Part shown: one piece after another, positions 44,640-53,698 of the stretch
Numbering within the stretch: position 1 is the stretch's first letter
Layout of the letters: each line of letters starts with the position of its first letter
Notes under the pieces: generated by a model
The model's database searches: none
What the model was told of the DNA's origin: nothing
What the model saw: the letters and a program-made list of their open reading frames with translations, nothing else
Source of the DNA: an uncultured Rhizobiaceae group bacterium
GTDB lineage: Bacteria; Pseudomonadota; Alphaproteobacteria; Rhizobiales; Rhizobiaceae
NCBI GenBank assembly: GCA_937930845.1
Contig: CALHBJ010000014.1
Coordinates: 62,001 to 126,000, forward strand
Direction of reading: 5' to 3'
Length of the DNA: 64,000 nucleotides
Translations under genes and position numbers: made by a program

Positions 44640-46169
44640 ATGGTCCTAAAATTCCGTTCAGACCGCGATTTGAACCTGCCGTTAAAGTTGAGCGGTGTGC
44701 TTGGGTTCACGCTTGTCTTGCTGGCCGCCTGCAACAGCGCCACGCCACCCGATGTCGCGGTTTTGGGGGGCAATGGTCAAACCGCGCGTGTGCCGGCCGC
44801 GCGTGTGCCGGTGGCCACGCCAACGGCCCGGGCCAAAGCGCTGGCTGCTGTTTCTGTTCAGCTTGAAGAACAAAAACGCCAATTGGTTTCCCGCAGTTTC
44901 ATAGAAAACCGCCTCACACCTTCTGGCGACCGCAAAGGCAAGAACACCAATATCTTGCTGGCATCGACCACCATTGGGGAACCGACATCGCTGGTTCAAA
45001 CCATTGAACCGCCGGCGGCGACGAGTTCTGTGCCAGCTCCGTCAGACCCATTGCTGCAAAAAGAGGGAACCCTTGGCCGGTTCAATTCAAAACTGGCGGC
45101 ATTGCAATCCGGGAAGCGTAAGACGGCCGTTACGATTTTACACATCGGCGACAGCCATGTGGCGTCCGACAGTTTTTCGCGCGGTATCCGCGATGAATTG
45201 CAATCTCTTTATGGCGATGCGGGCCGCGGAGCGGTTATTCCCGCCGGTGCGTTTAAATATGGTGTGGCCGATAAGCTCAAGATGTCAGCGGTTGGAAACT
45301 GGCGTGCCAAAACGGCGCTGAAACACAAAAGCGGCCCATTTGGTATTTCGGGGGTGAGCATGTCGTCGCGCTCGTCGCGCTCGACCTTGAAAATGATTTC
45401 ACAAAGGGGCGCGTTTGACTGGGCCGAAGTCACCGTTCTCACCGGGCCGTCGCGTGGCATGTTCACGCTGAAAGTGGGCGCGGTGAAAGAAACGTTTAAT
45501 GCCTGGTCCCGGACAAAGGGTTCCAAGACCTTTCGTGTGAATGCGCGGGGCAATGAGGTTGAAGTGAGGCCAGGTGGCGGCGCTCAAACGACCGTATTAA
45601 ACTGGGCCACGGGGAAAGACAGGCCGGGCATTCGGTATGTGAATTTTGGATTGATTGGGGCCAAGGTCGATATCACCAAACGTTTTGATCCAAAACTGGT
45701 GGCCAATGATGTGGGCCGACTTAACCCCGATCTGATTGTCTATGGATATGGCACCAATGAAGGTTTCAATGATGGTGAGAACCTGAAAATATACCGTCGG
45801 TTTGCCGAAAAATTTGTCCGCAGTTTACAAGCTGCCGCACCCAATGCCGATGTGGTTTTCATTGGTGCCGCTTCGGGGTTGCGCAAACGGGGCAACCGGG
45901 CGTGTGGCGGCTGGTCTGTGCCGCCTAAGCTGAATGGTGTTCGCAAGACCATCCACGATATCGCACGTTCCACGGAGGCGGGATATTGGGACTGGTCTGC
46001 TGAAATGGGCGGTGCCTGTGGCATCAATCGTTGGGCAAAACAGGGATTGGCCGCCAAGGACCGTGTGCATCTGACCATGCGTGGATATCGCCGCAGCGCC
46101 AAGGGCTTCGCCAAATGGCTGACCGATCCCGTTGCCGACGCCACACGGGTGGCCTCTCAGAAGAACTGA
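44640..46169 (+). CDS. SGNH/GDSL hydrolase-like lipoprotein
   Basis: A 509-residue lipoprotein with lipobox LAAC (C31). After a low-complexity stretch (35-145) lies an SGNH domain: GDSHVASDSF (170-179), a large beta-rich insertion (about 215-340, where the sequence binds carbohydrate in relatives), YGYGTNEGFND and the terminal DRVHLTMRGY with catalytic Asp-x-x-His. This layout matches proteins paired with MBOAT acyltransferases in polysaccharide acetylation. ATG 44640 is preferred; the open frame upstream has non-coding composition. A 250-base gap separates it from the first SGNH gene and may hold a promoter. Confidence 0.85.
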   Translation: MVLKFRSDRDLNLPLKLSGVLGFTLVLLAACNSATPPDVAVLGGNGQTARVPAARVPVATPTARAKALAAVSVQLEEQKRQLVSRSFIENRLTPSGDRKGKNTNILLASTTIGEPTSLVQTIEPPAATSSVPAPSDPLLQKEGTLGRFNSKLAALQSGKRKTAVTILHIGDSHVASDSFSRGIRDELQSLYGDAGRGAVIPAGAFKYGVADKLKMSAVGNWRAKTALKHKSGPFGISGVSMSSRSSRSTLKMISQRGAFDWAEVTVLTGPSRGMFTLKVGAVKETFNAWSRTKGSKTFRVNARGNEVEVRPGGGAQTTVLNWATGKDRPGIRYVNFGLIGAKVDITKRFDPKLVANDVGRLNPDLIVYGYGTNEGFNDGENLKIYRRFAEKFVRSLQAAAPNADVVFIGAASGLRKRGNRACGGWSVPPKLNGVRKTIHDIARSTEAGYWDWSAEMGGACGINRWAKQGLAAKDRVHLTMRGYRRSAKGFAKWLTDPVADATRVASQKN

Positions 46170-46302
46170 CCTCATGCGGTTATTTCTGGTGCCGTGATCT
46201 GGCACCGTGAAATGAAACGGCCCAATTGTTTCAATTGACGGTTCCCACTTCGCTCCCGGCGACTTAAGTTGTGGCATAGTTCAGTTCTGGTCGTTTGTTT
46301 AC

Positions 46303-47718
46303 GTGCTTTTTCCCACCGCCACCTTTGCTGTGTTTTTCGTCATCGTTTTTGCGGCAAGCTGGAGCCTGCGCGAGAATGTGGAGATACGTAAAGCTGCGCT
46401 GCTTGTTGCCAGCTATGTATTCTATGGCTGGTGGGACTGGCGTTTTTGCTTTCTATTGGCGTTTGCCTCTTGTGTGGCGTGGAGTTCGGCCCTTGCGCGG
46501 CAGCACGTGGAAACGGATGCAGCCAAAAAATGGAGCACGCGGGCAAGCATAATTGCACTGCTGGGTGTTCTTGGCTTTTTCAAATATTATGGCTTTTTTC
46601 TTTCCAGTTTGCAGGAATTGCTGTTTTCCCTTGGCCTGCAGCGGGATCTGCCCTTTCTGGAAATCATACTTCCGGTGGGCATTTCGTTCTTCTCCTTTCA
46701 GGCCATTTCCTATGTGGTCGATTGCGCCCGCGGCAGCGTGGTTGCGCGCCGCAATCCCATTGATGTGTTTTTGTATATTTCGTTCTTCCCACAACTTGTT
46801 GCCGGGCCGATTGTGCGTGCAGCCGATTTCATTCCACAAATGGCGCAACGCAATTCCTTAAATGGAGGGATGATTGCGTTTGGATTGGTGTTGTGTGCCT
46901 CAGGCCTTTTCAAGAAAATGGTGATTGCCAATTATCTGGCAGCCGATCTGGTTGATCCGGTATTTCTCGACCCCGGTTCCTATTCCGCGCTGATCATCGT
47001 TTTGGCCACCTATGGATATGCGGTTCAGATTTATTGTGACTTTTCCGGCTACAGCGATATTGCCATTGGGACGGCGGCTTTGCTGGGATTTCGTTTTCTG
47101 AAAAATTTCGACCAGCCCTATCGGGCCACATCCCTGCGTGATTTCTGGCGGCGGTGGCATATTTCACTGTCCGGCTGGCTGCGCGATTATCTCTATATTC
47201 CGTTGGGCGGGTCGCGATTGGGCACAATGAAAACCTATCGCAATTTGTTTCTCACCATGTTTCTTGGGGGGCTGTGGCATGGGGCGGCGTGGAATTTTCT
47301 GATCTGGGGCAGCCTGCATGGCGGGTGGCTTGCGCTTGAACGTGCTTTAACCGGTCAGGGCGGCGCGCCGGGCGGATCGCGCGTTCGCGCGATTTTGGGC
47401 TGGCTTGTTACATTCAATATCGTGTGCGTAGCCTGGGTGTTCTTTCGCGCAGCGAGTTTTGAAGATGCTATGATGGCCTTTTCCCAGCTTGGCGATTATG
47501 GAAGCAATGGTATGGAATTGCTGACATGGTTCACTCTTGCATTGGTGGTTTTGCCGTTGGCGTTTCAGTTTGCGCCCCAGGATGGCAATGAAAAAATTGC
47601 TAAAATTCTGGCCATGCGATCGACCTTGTCGATTTTCATGTTGTTTTGTGCCGCGCTGTTGATCATCCTTTGGCTGGCACCTGCGGGCACAGCCCCGTTC
47701 ATTTATTTTCAGTTTTAG
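46303..47718 (+). CDS. MBOAT family O-acyltransferase (AlgI-like)
   Basis: A 471-residue polytopic protein that moves acyl (usually acetyl) groups across the inner membrane for glycan O-acylation. It begins MLFPTATFAVFFVIVF, the AlgI-type start, from GTG 46303. Family marks are FPQLVAGPIVRAADFIPQM, QIYCDFSGYSDIAIG, FWRRWHISLSGWLRDYLYIPLGGSR (in pieces) and GGLWHGAAWNFLIWG with the catalytic His near 326. The neighbouring SGNH proteins would complete the acyl transfer in the periplasm. Confidence 0.93.
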   Translation: MLFPTATFAVFFVIVFAASWSLRENVEIRKAALLVASYVFYGWWDWRFCFLLAFASCVAWSSALARQHVETDAAKKWSTRASIIALLGVLGFFKYYGFFLSSLQELLFSLGLQRDLPFLEIILPVGISFFSFQAISYVVDCARGSVVARRNPIDVFLYISFFPQLVAGPIVRAADFIPQMAQRNSLNGGMIAFGLVLCASGLFKKMVIANYLAADLVDPVFLDPGSYSALIIVLATYGYAVQIYCDFSGYSDIAIGTAALLGFRFLKNFDQPYRATSLRDFWRRWHISLSGWLRDYLYIPLGGSRLGTMKTYRNLFLTMFLGGLWHGAAWNFLIWGSLHGGWLALERALTGQGGAPGGSRVRAILGWLVTFNIVCVAWVFFRAASFEDAMMAFSQLGDYGSNGMELLTWFTLALVVLPLAFQFAPQDGNEKIAKILAMRSTLSIFMLFCAALLIILWLAPAGTAPFIYFQF

Positions 47719-47740
47719 GGACGGTTGAGAAAGTGCTGCG

Positions 47741-48025
47741 ATGACTGAGGGATGGAACATATCGTTTGAAGCAACCCATGACCGGCATGAGGTGCGCCGA
47801 TGGATGGTGCTGTTTCCCTGCGCTTTGGTGGTGCTGGGGATTTTCCAGTCGGCATCCCTGGTCAGCTTGGCCTATGACCTGCCGCCTTTTTGGGCTGACC
47901 TCGGCTTGGTGGGTTTGGCGGAAATCTGGCATGAGGGCATGCAATTTGTGGGCGCTGCATCGGTGACCGAATGGGTCCAGACCAGTGTGCAGGGCCTGCA
48001 TGATGATTGGTCTGTGTTTGACTAG
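47741..48025 (+). CDS. Small membrane protein next to the MBOAT gene
   Basis: I do not recognise this 94-residue protein. It has one strong hydrophobic helix (about 22-44, MVLFPCALVVLGIFQSASLVSLA) after a charged N-terminus (HDRHEVRRW), then a mostly amphipathic tail rich in Trp, Val and acidic residues. It starts 22 bases after the MBOAT stop and overlaps the next gene, so it is co-transcribed. A helper of the acyltransferase is plausible from position; there is no direct evidence. The N-terminus could face the cytoplasm by the positive-inside rule. Confidence 0.65.
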   Translation: MTEGWNISFEATHDRHEVRRWMVLFPCALVVLGIFQSASLVSLAYDLPPFWADLGLVGLAEIWHEGMQFVGAASVTEWVQTSVQGLHDDWSVFD

Positions 48026-48794
48026 GCGGTTGACCTCTCTTCTTGTTGGCTTTGTCCTTTGGGTGCCCGCAGCCCATGGACAGGAACACCCGTGTCATGT
48101 GGACGATGGGATAAGTGGATATGTTGAAGCGATTGATGCCCGGCTTCAAACCCTCGTTTTGAAAGCTGATGCGGCCCAATATTTTGTCGCCAATATTACT
48201 GTTCCCAGTGGCGGCAAATCACCATTTGAACTGATGCAGATGCGCCCAGGGCAGTTTGTCAGCATCCACGCGGTGCAGGGCATGGAAGACAGATATGGGC
48301 GACGTCCGGCGTCGGTTTGGCTGCGCAATGAAATGGGGGTTCACGTTTGGGTGCAGGGGGATTTGTTGCGGCGTGGCCTTGCCATACTCGACGGGCTGCG
48401 TGGCAGTGTTTTAGAACAATGCTCAAATGCGCTGGCCGCAGCGGAAGGCGAGGCGCGCGAGGCAAAACGCGGGTATTGGTCACGCGCAGACAGTATATTA
48501 AGCGCCGGGGACGTTGAAAAACTGGCGCAAAGGTCTGGCCTGTTTACAATCATAGAGGGTGTGGTGAAGAGTGTTGGCGACCGGGAAAAACGGCTTTACC
48601 TCAATTTTGGCGAAAAGTGGTCGGAAGACTTTACAATATCGGTTGTCAAACGTGGTCGCGGTGCCTTTAAGGGGGACATCAAGCGGCTGACAAATTTAAA
48701 AGGCACATTGGTGCGGGTGCGCGGCGTTCTGGACAACAGTCGAGGGCCGCTGATCCGGATGGCAGATGAGAAGCAGATTGAAATTCTGGAATGA
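48003..48794 (+). CDS. SNase-like (thermonuclease-fold) exported protein
   Basis: A 263-residue protein with a signal peptide (1-25, ending AAHGQ) and an OB-fold resembling staphylococcal nuclease: QGMEDRYGRRPASVWL, VQGDLLRRGLAIL and EGEAREAKRGYWS are the usual order of segments. A second beta-rich segment (180-260) resembles another OB-fold. The canonical catalytic Arg/Glu set is only partly recognisable, so nuclease activity is uncertain. It starts within the previous gene (22-base overlap) and ends within the next (29-base overlap), so the chain is tightly coupled. Confidence 0.78.
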   Translation: MIGLCLTRRLTSLLVGFVLWVPAAHGQEHPCHVDDGISGYVEAIDARLQTLVLKADAAQYFVANITVPSGGKSPFELMQMRPGQFVSIHAVQGMEDRYGRRPASVWLRNEMGVHVWVQGDLLRRGLAILDGLRGSVLEQCSNALAAAEGEAREAKRGYWSRADSILSAGDVEKLAQRSGLFTIIEGVVKSVGDREKRLYLNFGEKWSEDFTISVVKRGRGAFKGDIKRLTNLKGTLVRVRGVLDNSRGPLIRMADEKQIEILE

Positions 48795-50286
48795 AAAAAC
48801 TGGCCGTTTAGGCCGCGCCCTTGGCGTGGCGGTGTTGGCGCTTGGATTGCCCGCTTGTCAGATTCTGGCTGGTGCTGAAAAAATTGCCGAAGGTGATGGC
48901 GGTGCCGATGGGGCAGTGAGCGAAGGCAGCAAGGGCTTTTCCTTTGACAAACTGCGCGCCCAGGACCCGCAATCGGCCATTGGGGCCAAGGAGCATCCGC
49001 GTATCCTGAAAGCCTATGGTGGTGCGTATGAGGATGAGAACCTTGAAGCATTGCTGGCTGTGGTTGCTGCCGATCTGGTTTCTCAAGGGGACAATACCGA
49101 GCGCATATTCGACATCACCATTTTGAATTCTCCCACGGTCAATGCCTTTGCTTTGCCGGGGGGCTATCTTTATGTGACGCGGGGATTGTTGGCCCTGGCA
49201 AATGATCGCTCTGAACTGGCAGCGGTGCTGGCCCATGAAATGGCTCACGTATCTTCCAATCATGGCATTGCCCGCAGTGAACAGATCAAGGCGGGAGATC
49301 TGGCGGATGCGGTGGCCAGCGAAATTGTTTCCAATCCGCTGGTTAGTTCGGTTGCAAAAGCAGCGGCGAAGCAAAAATTGTCGAGTTTTTCTCAAAAACA
49401 GGAATTGCAGGCGGACGCCATTTCCATCCGGATGATCGGCAAGACTGGCTATGATCCCTTTGCGGCCGCGCGATTCCTGAAATCGATGGACCGCTATACG
49501 AATTGGCGCGATGCCGATGAGGGCGACAGTGCCGACATGTCCCAATCCCACCCCTCTACGCCTCAGCGCATTGAAGTGGCGGGGCGCCATGCCCGTTTGG
49601 TTGGCCCACCAGGGGCGGGTGAACGGGGGCGCGAGCGGTTTTTGCAGGGAATTGACGGGATGGTTTTTGGAGATGTGGACAGCGAAGGCTATATCCGCGC
49701 CAACCGTTTTTTGCATCAAAAACTGGGAATTACCTTCAGCGTGCCCAGCGACTTCAACTTGAAGAACCGGGTTGACGCCGTTCTTGCAGCCGGGCCGCAA
49801 CAACTGGCCTTGCGGTTTGATGCGGTGTTGAAAAATTCGACCAGCGCACAATCTGCGGTCTCCTATCTCACCAGCGGGTGGGTCAATGGGCTGGACGAGA
49901 ACAGTGTGGAAGGGCGAACGATTGGCAAGAATATTGGTGCAAGTGGCCGCGCAGAAGCCGGGGACTGGCAGTTTTCAATCAATGTTCTTGACTATAACGA
50001 CAGGTATTTTCGGTTCATTCTGGCAGCTCCCAGAAACGCCGTTGGTCTGGCGGCGACCGGGCGCAAAATTGCTGAGACATTCCGTCCGCTAACTAAGAAA
50101 GAGCTTGCTGACCTAAAGCCTCTGAAAGTTAAAATCGTGTCTGTTGGCCGGCGCGATACGGTCGCGTCCATGTCGAAAAAAATGCGGGGTGTGTCGCGCC
50201 CTGAAGAGCTGTTTCGGGCGCTAAATGGGCTGGATGCGGGTGAAAAACTCACCGCTGGTACGAAAGTGAAGCTGATCCAGGATTAG
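48766..50286 (+). CDS. M48 family zinc metalloprotease, lipoprotein
   Basis: A 506-residue BepA/YfgC-like periplasmic protease. The lipobox ends LPAC (C31). The zinc motif is H157-E-M-A-H161, with ligand Glu in QELQADAISI. A SHPSTPQRIE segment closes the catalytic domain, and the C-terminal 200 residues include a LysM-like end (KIVSVGRRDTVASMSKKM...LTAGTKVKLIQ). Members watch over outer-membrane protein or lipoprotein assembly. The start at ATG 48766 lies inside the SNase-like gene. Confidence 0.9.
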   Translation: MRSRLKFWNEKTGRLGRALGVAVLALGLPACQILAGAEKIAEGDGGADGAVSEGSKGFSFDKLRAQDPQSAIGAKEHPRILKAYGGAYEDENLEALLAVVAADLVSQGDNTERIFDITILNSPTVNAFALPGGYLYVTRGLLALANDRSELAAVLAHEMAHVSSNHGIARSEQIKAGDLADAVASEIVSNPLVSSVAKAAAKQKLSSFSQKQELQADAISIRMIGKTGYDPFAAARFLKSMDRYTNWRDADEGDSADMSQSHPSTPQRIEVAGRHARLVGPPGAGERGRERFLQGIDGMVFGDVDSEGYIRANRFLHQKLGITFSVPSDFNLKNRVDAVLAAGPQQLALRFDAVLKNSTSAQSAVSYLTSGWVNGLDENSVEGRTIGKNIGASGRAEAGDWQFSINVLDYNDRYFRFILAAPRNAVGLAATGRKIAETFRPLTKKELADLKPLKVKIVSVGRRDTVASMSKKMRGVSRPEELFRALNGLDAGEKLTAGTKVKLIQD

Positions 50287-50436
50287 CGCGCTTCAAGCTT
50301 AGCTTGAATCACTCTAGATTTGAATTTGTGCTCACGCTGTCAGGCTTCGCCTTTCGCTGCGCAGGCGCGGCGCAATGCGCCGGGTCGGCATATCCTCCCA
50401 GAGTTTCCACTTGAGTGAAAAACTCTCTAGCGGCAC
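50287..50436. repeat. Intergenic stretch with three inverted repeats
   Basis: No gene is seen between the convergent M48 and xerD genes. Three stems are visible: TTCAAGC/GCTTGAA (50292-50308, 3-nt loop), CGGCGC/GCGCCG around 50368-50384, and AGAGTTT/AAACTCT (50400-50426). The first is placed as a terminator for the M48 gene would be but lacks a T-run. Possibly a bidirectional termination region or a genome repeat element. Confidence 0.4.
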
Positions 50437-51345
50437 CTATTGGCCCAATGCAAGCGGGTGGGCCGTTTCCACCAAGCCGCGCAGCCTTTCTTCCAGCACG
50501 TGGGTGTAAATCTGGGTTGTCGAAATGTCCGTGTGACCCAATAATTGTTGGACAGACCGCAGATCGGCACCATTTTGCAACAGATGGCTGGCAAAGGCAT
50601 GGCGCAGTATGTGGGGCGAAATCTTTGCCCGGTCCAGCCCGGCCGCATGGGCCAGTATTTTCAAGTCACGGGCGAAATGCTGGCGCGTGAGATGGCCCAG
50701 GGCGCTTGACGATGGAAAGAGCCATTTGCTTTGGGCGTGATCCCAGGTGCTGACATAGGCACTGACGGCCTGCCGGGCTTTCGATCCCAGCGGCACCAGG
50801 CGTTCTTTTTGTCCTTTTCCCACAACAGCCAGAAACTGCGTATCGTGTTTGGCTGCACTTGCGGGCAGGCTGACCAGTTCGGAGACGCGCAGGCCGGTTG
50901 AATACAGAAGTTCCAGCAATGCGTGCATACGCCGCGCTTTGTGCCTGGCCAATGGCTTTGTGGCCTGCTCGCATTGTTCTTCGGCGCATAGCAGCAGCGT
51001 ATCCACATCGGCTTCGCTCATAACCTTGGGGAGCGGGCGTCCAAGCTTGGGATTGTCAATTGTTCCTGTTGGATCATCCCAGCGCAGGCCTTCGGCATAG
51101 GCAAAACGGTAGAGCTGGCGCAGTGCGGACAGCTTTCGTGCCTGGGTGGCAGGGGCAAAGCCTGACTTTTCCTGCTGGTTTAACCAGCGACGCACATCAT
51201 CGGCGTTCGCGGCCAACAGGGTATTTGGGCAAGTGGCACAAAAATCTTGTAAATCGCGCTCATAGCCCGTCAACGTGTTGAGGGCAGCGCCTCTTTCGGC
51301 GCTCATCATTTCCAAAAAGGAATCGATTAGAAGAGAATCATTCAT
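50437..51345 (-). CDS. xerD: Site-specific tyrosine recombinase XerD
   Basis: Resolves chromosome dimers at dif together with XerC and FtsK. The 302-residue protein has the SAM-like N-terminal domain (to about 95) and all catalytic residues: R153 (GLRVSEL), K177, H245 and R248 ([10 protein letters not shown]), H271 (LGHTDIS) and nucleophile Y280. Length is normal. XerD is preferred over XerC because in Rhizobiales xerD lies divergent to aroK; sequence alone would not settle it. Confidence 0.88.
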   Translation of the reverse strand: MNDSLLIDSFLEMMSAERGAALNTLTGYERDLQDFCATCPNTLLAANADDVRRWLNQQEKSGFAPATQARKLSALRQLYRFAYAEGLRWDDPTGTIDNPKLGRPLPKVMSEADVDTLLLCAEEQCEQATKPLARHKARRMHALLELLYSTGLRVSELVSLPASAAKHDTQFLAVVGKGQKERLVPLGSKARQAVSAYVSTWDHAQSKWLFPSSSALGHLTRQHFARDLKILAHAAGLDRAKISPHILRHAFASHLLQNGADLRSVQQLLGHTDISTTQIYTHVLEERLRGLVETAHPLALGQ

Positions 51346-51440
51346 CGATGGCAGTCTAACGCGCCACCATTTTACAAAGTCTCAATTTTACAAAGTCTCA
51401 TTTGGAAGTTCACGAGAACGCTGGGATAGGCGGCCCAAGT

Positions 51441-51584
51441 TTAGGGATTTATCTTTTTTGAGGGAACTTTGACACGAATTTCCCGCTCCTGGGGCTCCAC
51501 CATGGTGGCAAGAGCGAACATGCCAGCATAGACGAGACCTGCAAGAACACCGCAAATCACGAGGAAGCGTATCAGGCTTGGCAC
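51441..51584 (-). CDS. Small single-pass membrane protein between xerD and aroK
   Basis: A 47-residue protein from GTG 51584: one TM helix (about 5-27, IRFLVICGVLAGLVYAGMFALA) then MVEPQEREIRVKVP and a Lys-rich end. GGAGAG lies about 8 bases before the GTG. I recall similar short proteins at this place in other Rhizobiales genomes, which supports its reality; the function is unknown. The frame continues upstream to an ATG at 51698, but that part reads as aroK leader. Confidence 0.7.
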   Translation of the reverse strand: MPSLIRFLVICGVLAGLVYAGMFALATMVEPQEREIRVKVPSKKINP

Positions 51585-51786
51585 GAGCGTCTCTCCATTG
51601 TGCGAGTTGACAAATCGGGCACGAATATCTCTATGTTGCGCGCCGGTTATACAATCATCCAAGTTATGATAAAGCTGGCCGGGAATAGCAAGTTGCACCG
51701 CGCCTCTTGACGATCAGATGAATTTGCGTTGTTTGGCGCTGAACCCCAGATACTTCACTCGAAAAAGAAGACAGAAAACAGACACC

Positions 51787-52404
51787 GTGAGCACCGCAAC
51801 CACTCAAGAAATCAACCGGGCCGTCATTGCAGACCGCTCGAGTACCATTCGCCGGGCCCTTTCTGGACGCTCAATCGTCCTTGTAGGCATCATGGGGGTT
51901 GGCAAATCCACAATTGGCAAAAAACTTGCACAATATCTGGATATTCCTTTTGTCGATGCCGACAAGGAAATCGAGAAAGCTGCTGGAATGGCGATCGAGG
52001 ACATTTTTGAGCAGTTTGGCGAAGAGGCTTTTCGTTCAGGCGAAAAGAAAGTGATCAAGCGGTTGATGTCTGAGGGCCAGAAGATTCTGGCCACAGGTGG
52101 CGGTGCGTTCATGAACGAAGATATCCGCAATGATATTGCTGAAGGTGGTGTGTCGGTTTGGCTGAACGCTGATCTTGAGATTCTCATGAAACGTGTTCAG
52201 CGCCGCTCGGACCGGCCGCTTTTGAAGACAGAAGATCCCGAAGAGACAATGAAAGCGCTGCTGGCAGAACGGAACCCTGTTTACGCGCTGGCAGATGTCC
52301 ATATTGAATCGCGCACTGTTAGCCGTGACGTGATTGCCGGAGAGGTTGTCGACCTGCTGGCTGATCAGCTTCCCGCCATTGCCGAGGCCCGGGACTGGCG
52401 CTGA
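51787..52404 (+). CDS. aroK: Shikimate kinase
   Basis: Phosphorylates shikimate in the chorismate pathway. Walker A is GIMGVGKST, the substrate-binding D-A-D-K-E-I-E and the ATGGGAFM motif follow, and RSDRPLL is the lid Arg segment. The body is normal, preceded by about 30 flexible residues as in rhizobial AroK. I take GTG 51787 as the start (205 residues); ATG 51718 would add 23 residues. The stop overlaps the aroB start (TGATG). Confidence 0.93.
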   Translation: MSTATTQEINRAVIADRSSTIRRALSGRSIVLVGIMGVGKSTIGKKLAQYLDIPFVDADKEIEKAAGMAIEDIFEQFGEEAFRSGEKKVIKRLMSEGQKILATGGGAFMNEDIRNDIAEGGVSVWLNADLEILMKRVQRRSDRPLLKTEDPEETMKALLAERNPVYALADVHIESRTVSRDVIAGEVVDLLADQLPAIAEARDWR

Positions 52405-53561
52405 TGGGCGTGAACGGGGCAGGGGAGACCTTACCGGATCTTCAAGGCGACGTTGAAGCGATCAAGGTAGAGCTTGGCGCGCGCTCCTATGATATTTTGA
52501 TTGGCAGCGGTCTGGTTGCCGGTGCAGGCCAGCACGTGGCCAACCTTTTCCCAAATTCCAGATGTGCCATTGTGAGCGATAGTTCGGTCTATGAACTCCA
52601 TGGCCGCGTGCTGGAATCATCACTCGACGCGGCAGAACTTGAGTATGAGGCCGTAATCGTCAGCCCCGGGGAGCCATCGAAAAGCCTTGCCACTTTGGAA
52701 AATGTTGTGGAGGCGGTGATCGCCTGTGGCATGGAACGAGGCGACGTTGTCATCGCTTTTGGTGGCGGAGTTGTTGGGGATCTGGCGGGATTTGCCGCAG
52801 GTATTATTCGCCGCGGCATGGGATTTGTTCAAATTCCCACTTCGCTGTTGGCCCAGGTGGATTCCTCGGTTGGTGGAAAGACGGGCATCAATTCGCCCCA
52901 TGGCAAAAATTTGATCGGGCTTTTCAATCAGCCACAGGTGGTGTTGGCGGATACGGGCATATTGGACACGTTGTCTGACCGGGAGATGCGGGCGGGATAT
53001 GCGGAAGTGGCCAAATATGGCCTGATTGACCGCCCCGAATTTTTTGCCTGGCTGGAGCAAAATCACCGCGAGATATTTGTCGGCGGTCCTGCGCGGCGCC
53101 AGGCTATTGCGGAAAGCTGCCGGGCCAAAGCTGCCGTGGTCAAAGCCGATGAACTGGAAAATGGCAGCCGCGCGCTGCTCAATCTTGGACATACATTCGG
53201 CCATGCACTGGAAGCTGGCGTGGGATATGATTCCAACCGGCTGGTCCATGGCGAAGGTGTGGCGATTGGCATGGTGCTGGCGCATGAATTTTCTTGCCGC
53301 ATGAACCATTGCGGGCCGGATGTGGCGGATCGGGTGCGTGCCCATCTGGCCGAAGTTGGCCTGCCCACGTCGATACATCAAATTGATGGCCATGGATTTA
53401 CCCCAGAAGGACTGATGGCTGCCATTGCGCAGGATAAAAAGGTCCAGCGCGGCGCGCTGACATTTATTCTGTCACGGGGGGTAGGCGAAGCTTTCATTGC
53501 CCAGGATGTGCCGCCCAGTGAGGTGCGTGCATTTTTGGATGAGAAACTAAAACCGACCTGA
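52404..53561 (+). CDS. aroB: 3-dehydroquinate synthase
   Basis: Second enzyme of the shikimate pathway, NAD- and metal-dependent. In 385 residues: NAD-binding GGGVVGDLAGFAAGI, PTSLLAQVDSSVGGKTGIN, NLGHTFGHALE with metal-binding His, and HGEGVAIGMVLAHEFS. The first 18 residues are an extension. One-base overlap with aroK makes a coupled aroKB pair, standard for the group. Confidence 0.96.
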   Translation: MGVNGAGETLPDLQGDVEAIKVELGARSYDILIGSGLVAGAGQHVANLFPNSRCAIVSDSSVYELHGRVLESSLDAAELEYEAVIVSPGEPSKSLATLENVVEAVIACGMERGDVVIAFGGGVVGDLAGFAAGIIRRGMGFVQIPTSLLAQVDSSVGGKTGINSPHGKNLIGLFNQPQVVLADTGILDTLSDREMRAGYAEVAKYGLIDRPEFFAWLEQNHREIFVGGPARRQAIAESCRAKAAVVKADELENGSRALLNLGHTFGHALEAGVGYDSNRLVHGEGVAIGMVLAHEFSCRMNHCGPDVADRVRAHLAEVGLPTSIHQIDGHGFTPEGLMAAIAQDKKVQRGALTFILSRGVGEAFIAQDVPPSEVRAFLDEKLKPT

Positions 53562-53698
53562 CGGGCATTCTTTTAGCTGTTCTCAAACTGTGGTCATTGC
53601 GCTGATCGGAACAATATCGCTTGGCTTTTTAATGTAGTATAGAAAATTCTCAAACCGCCCGGGCGGTCCCCTCAATCGTGCGAGAAACCAACGCGACC

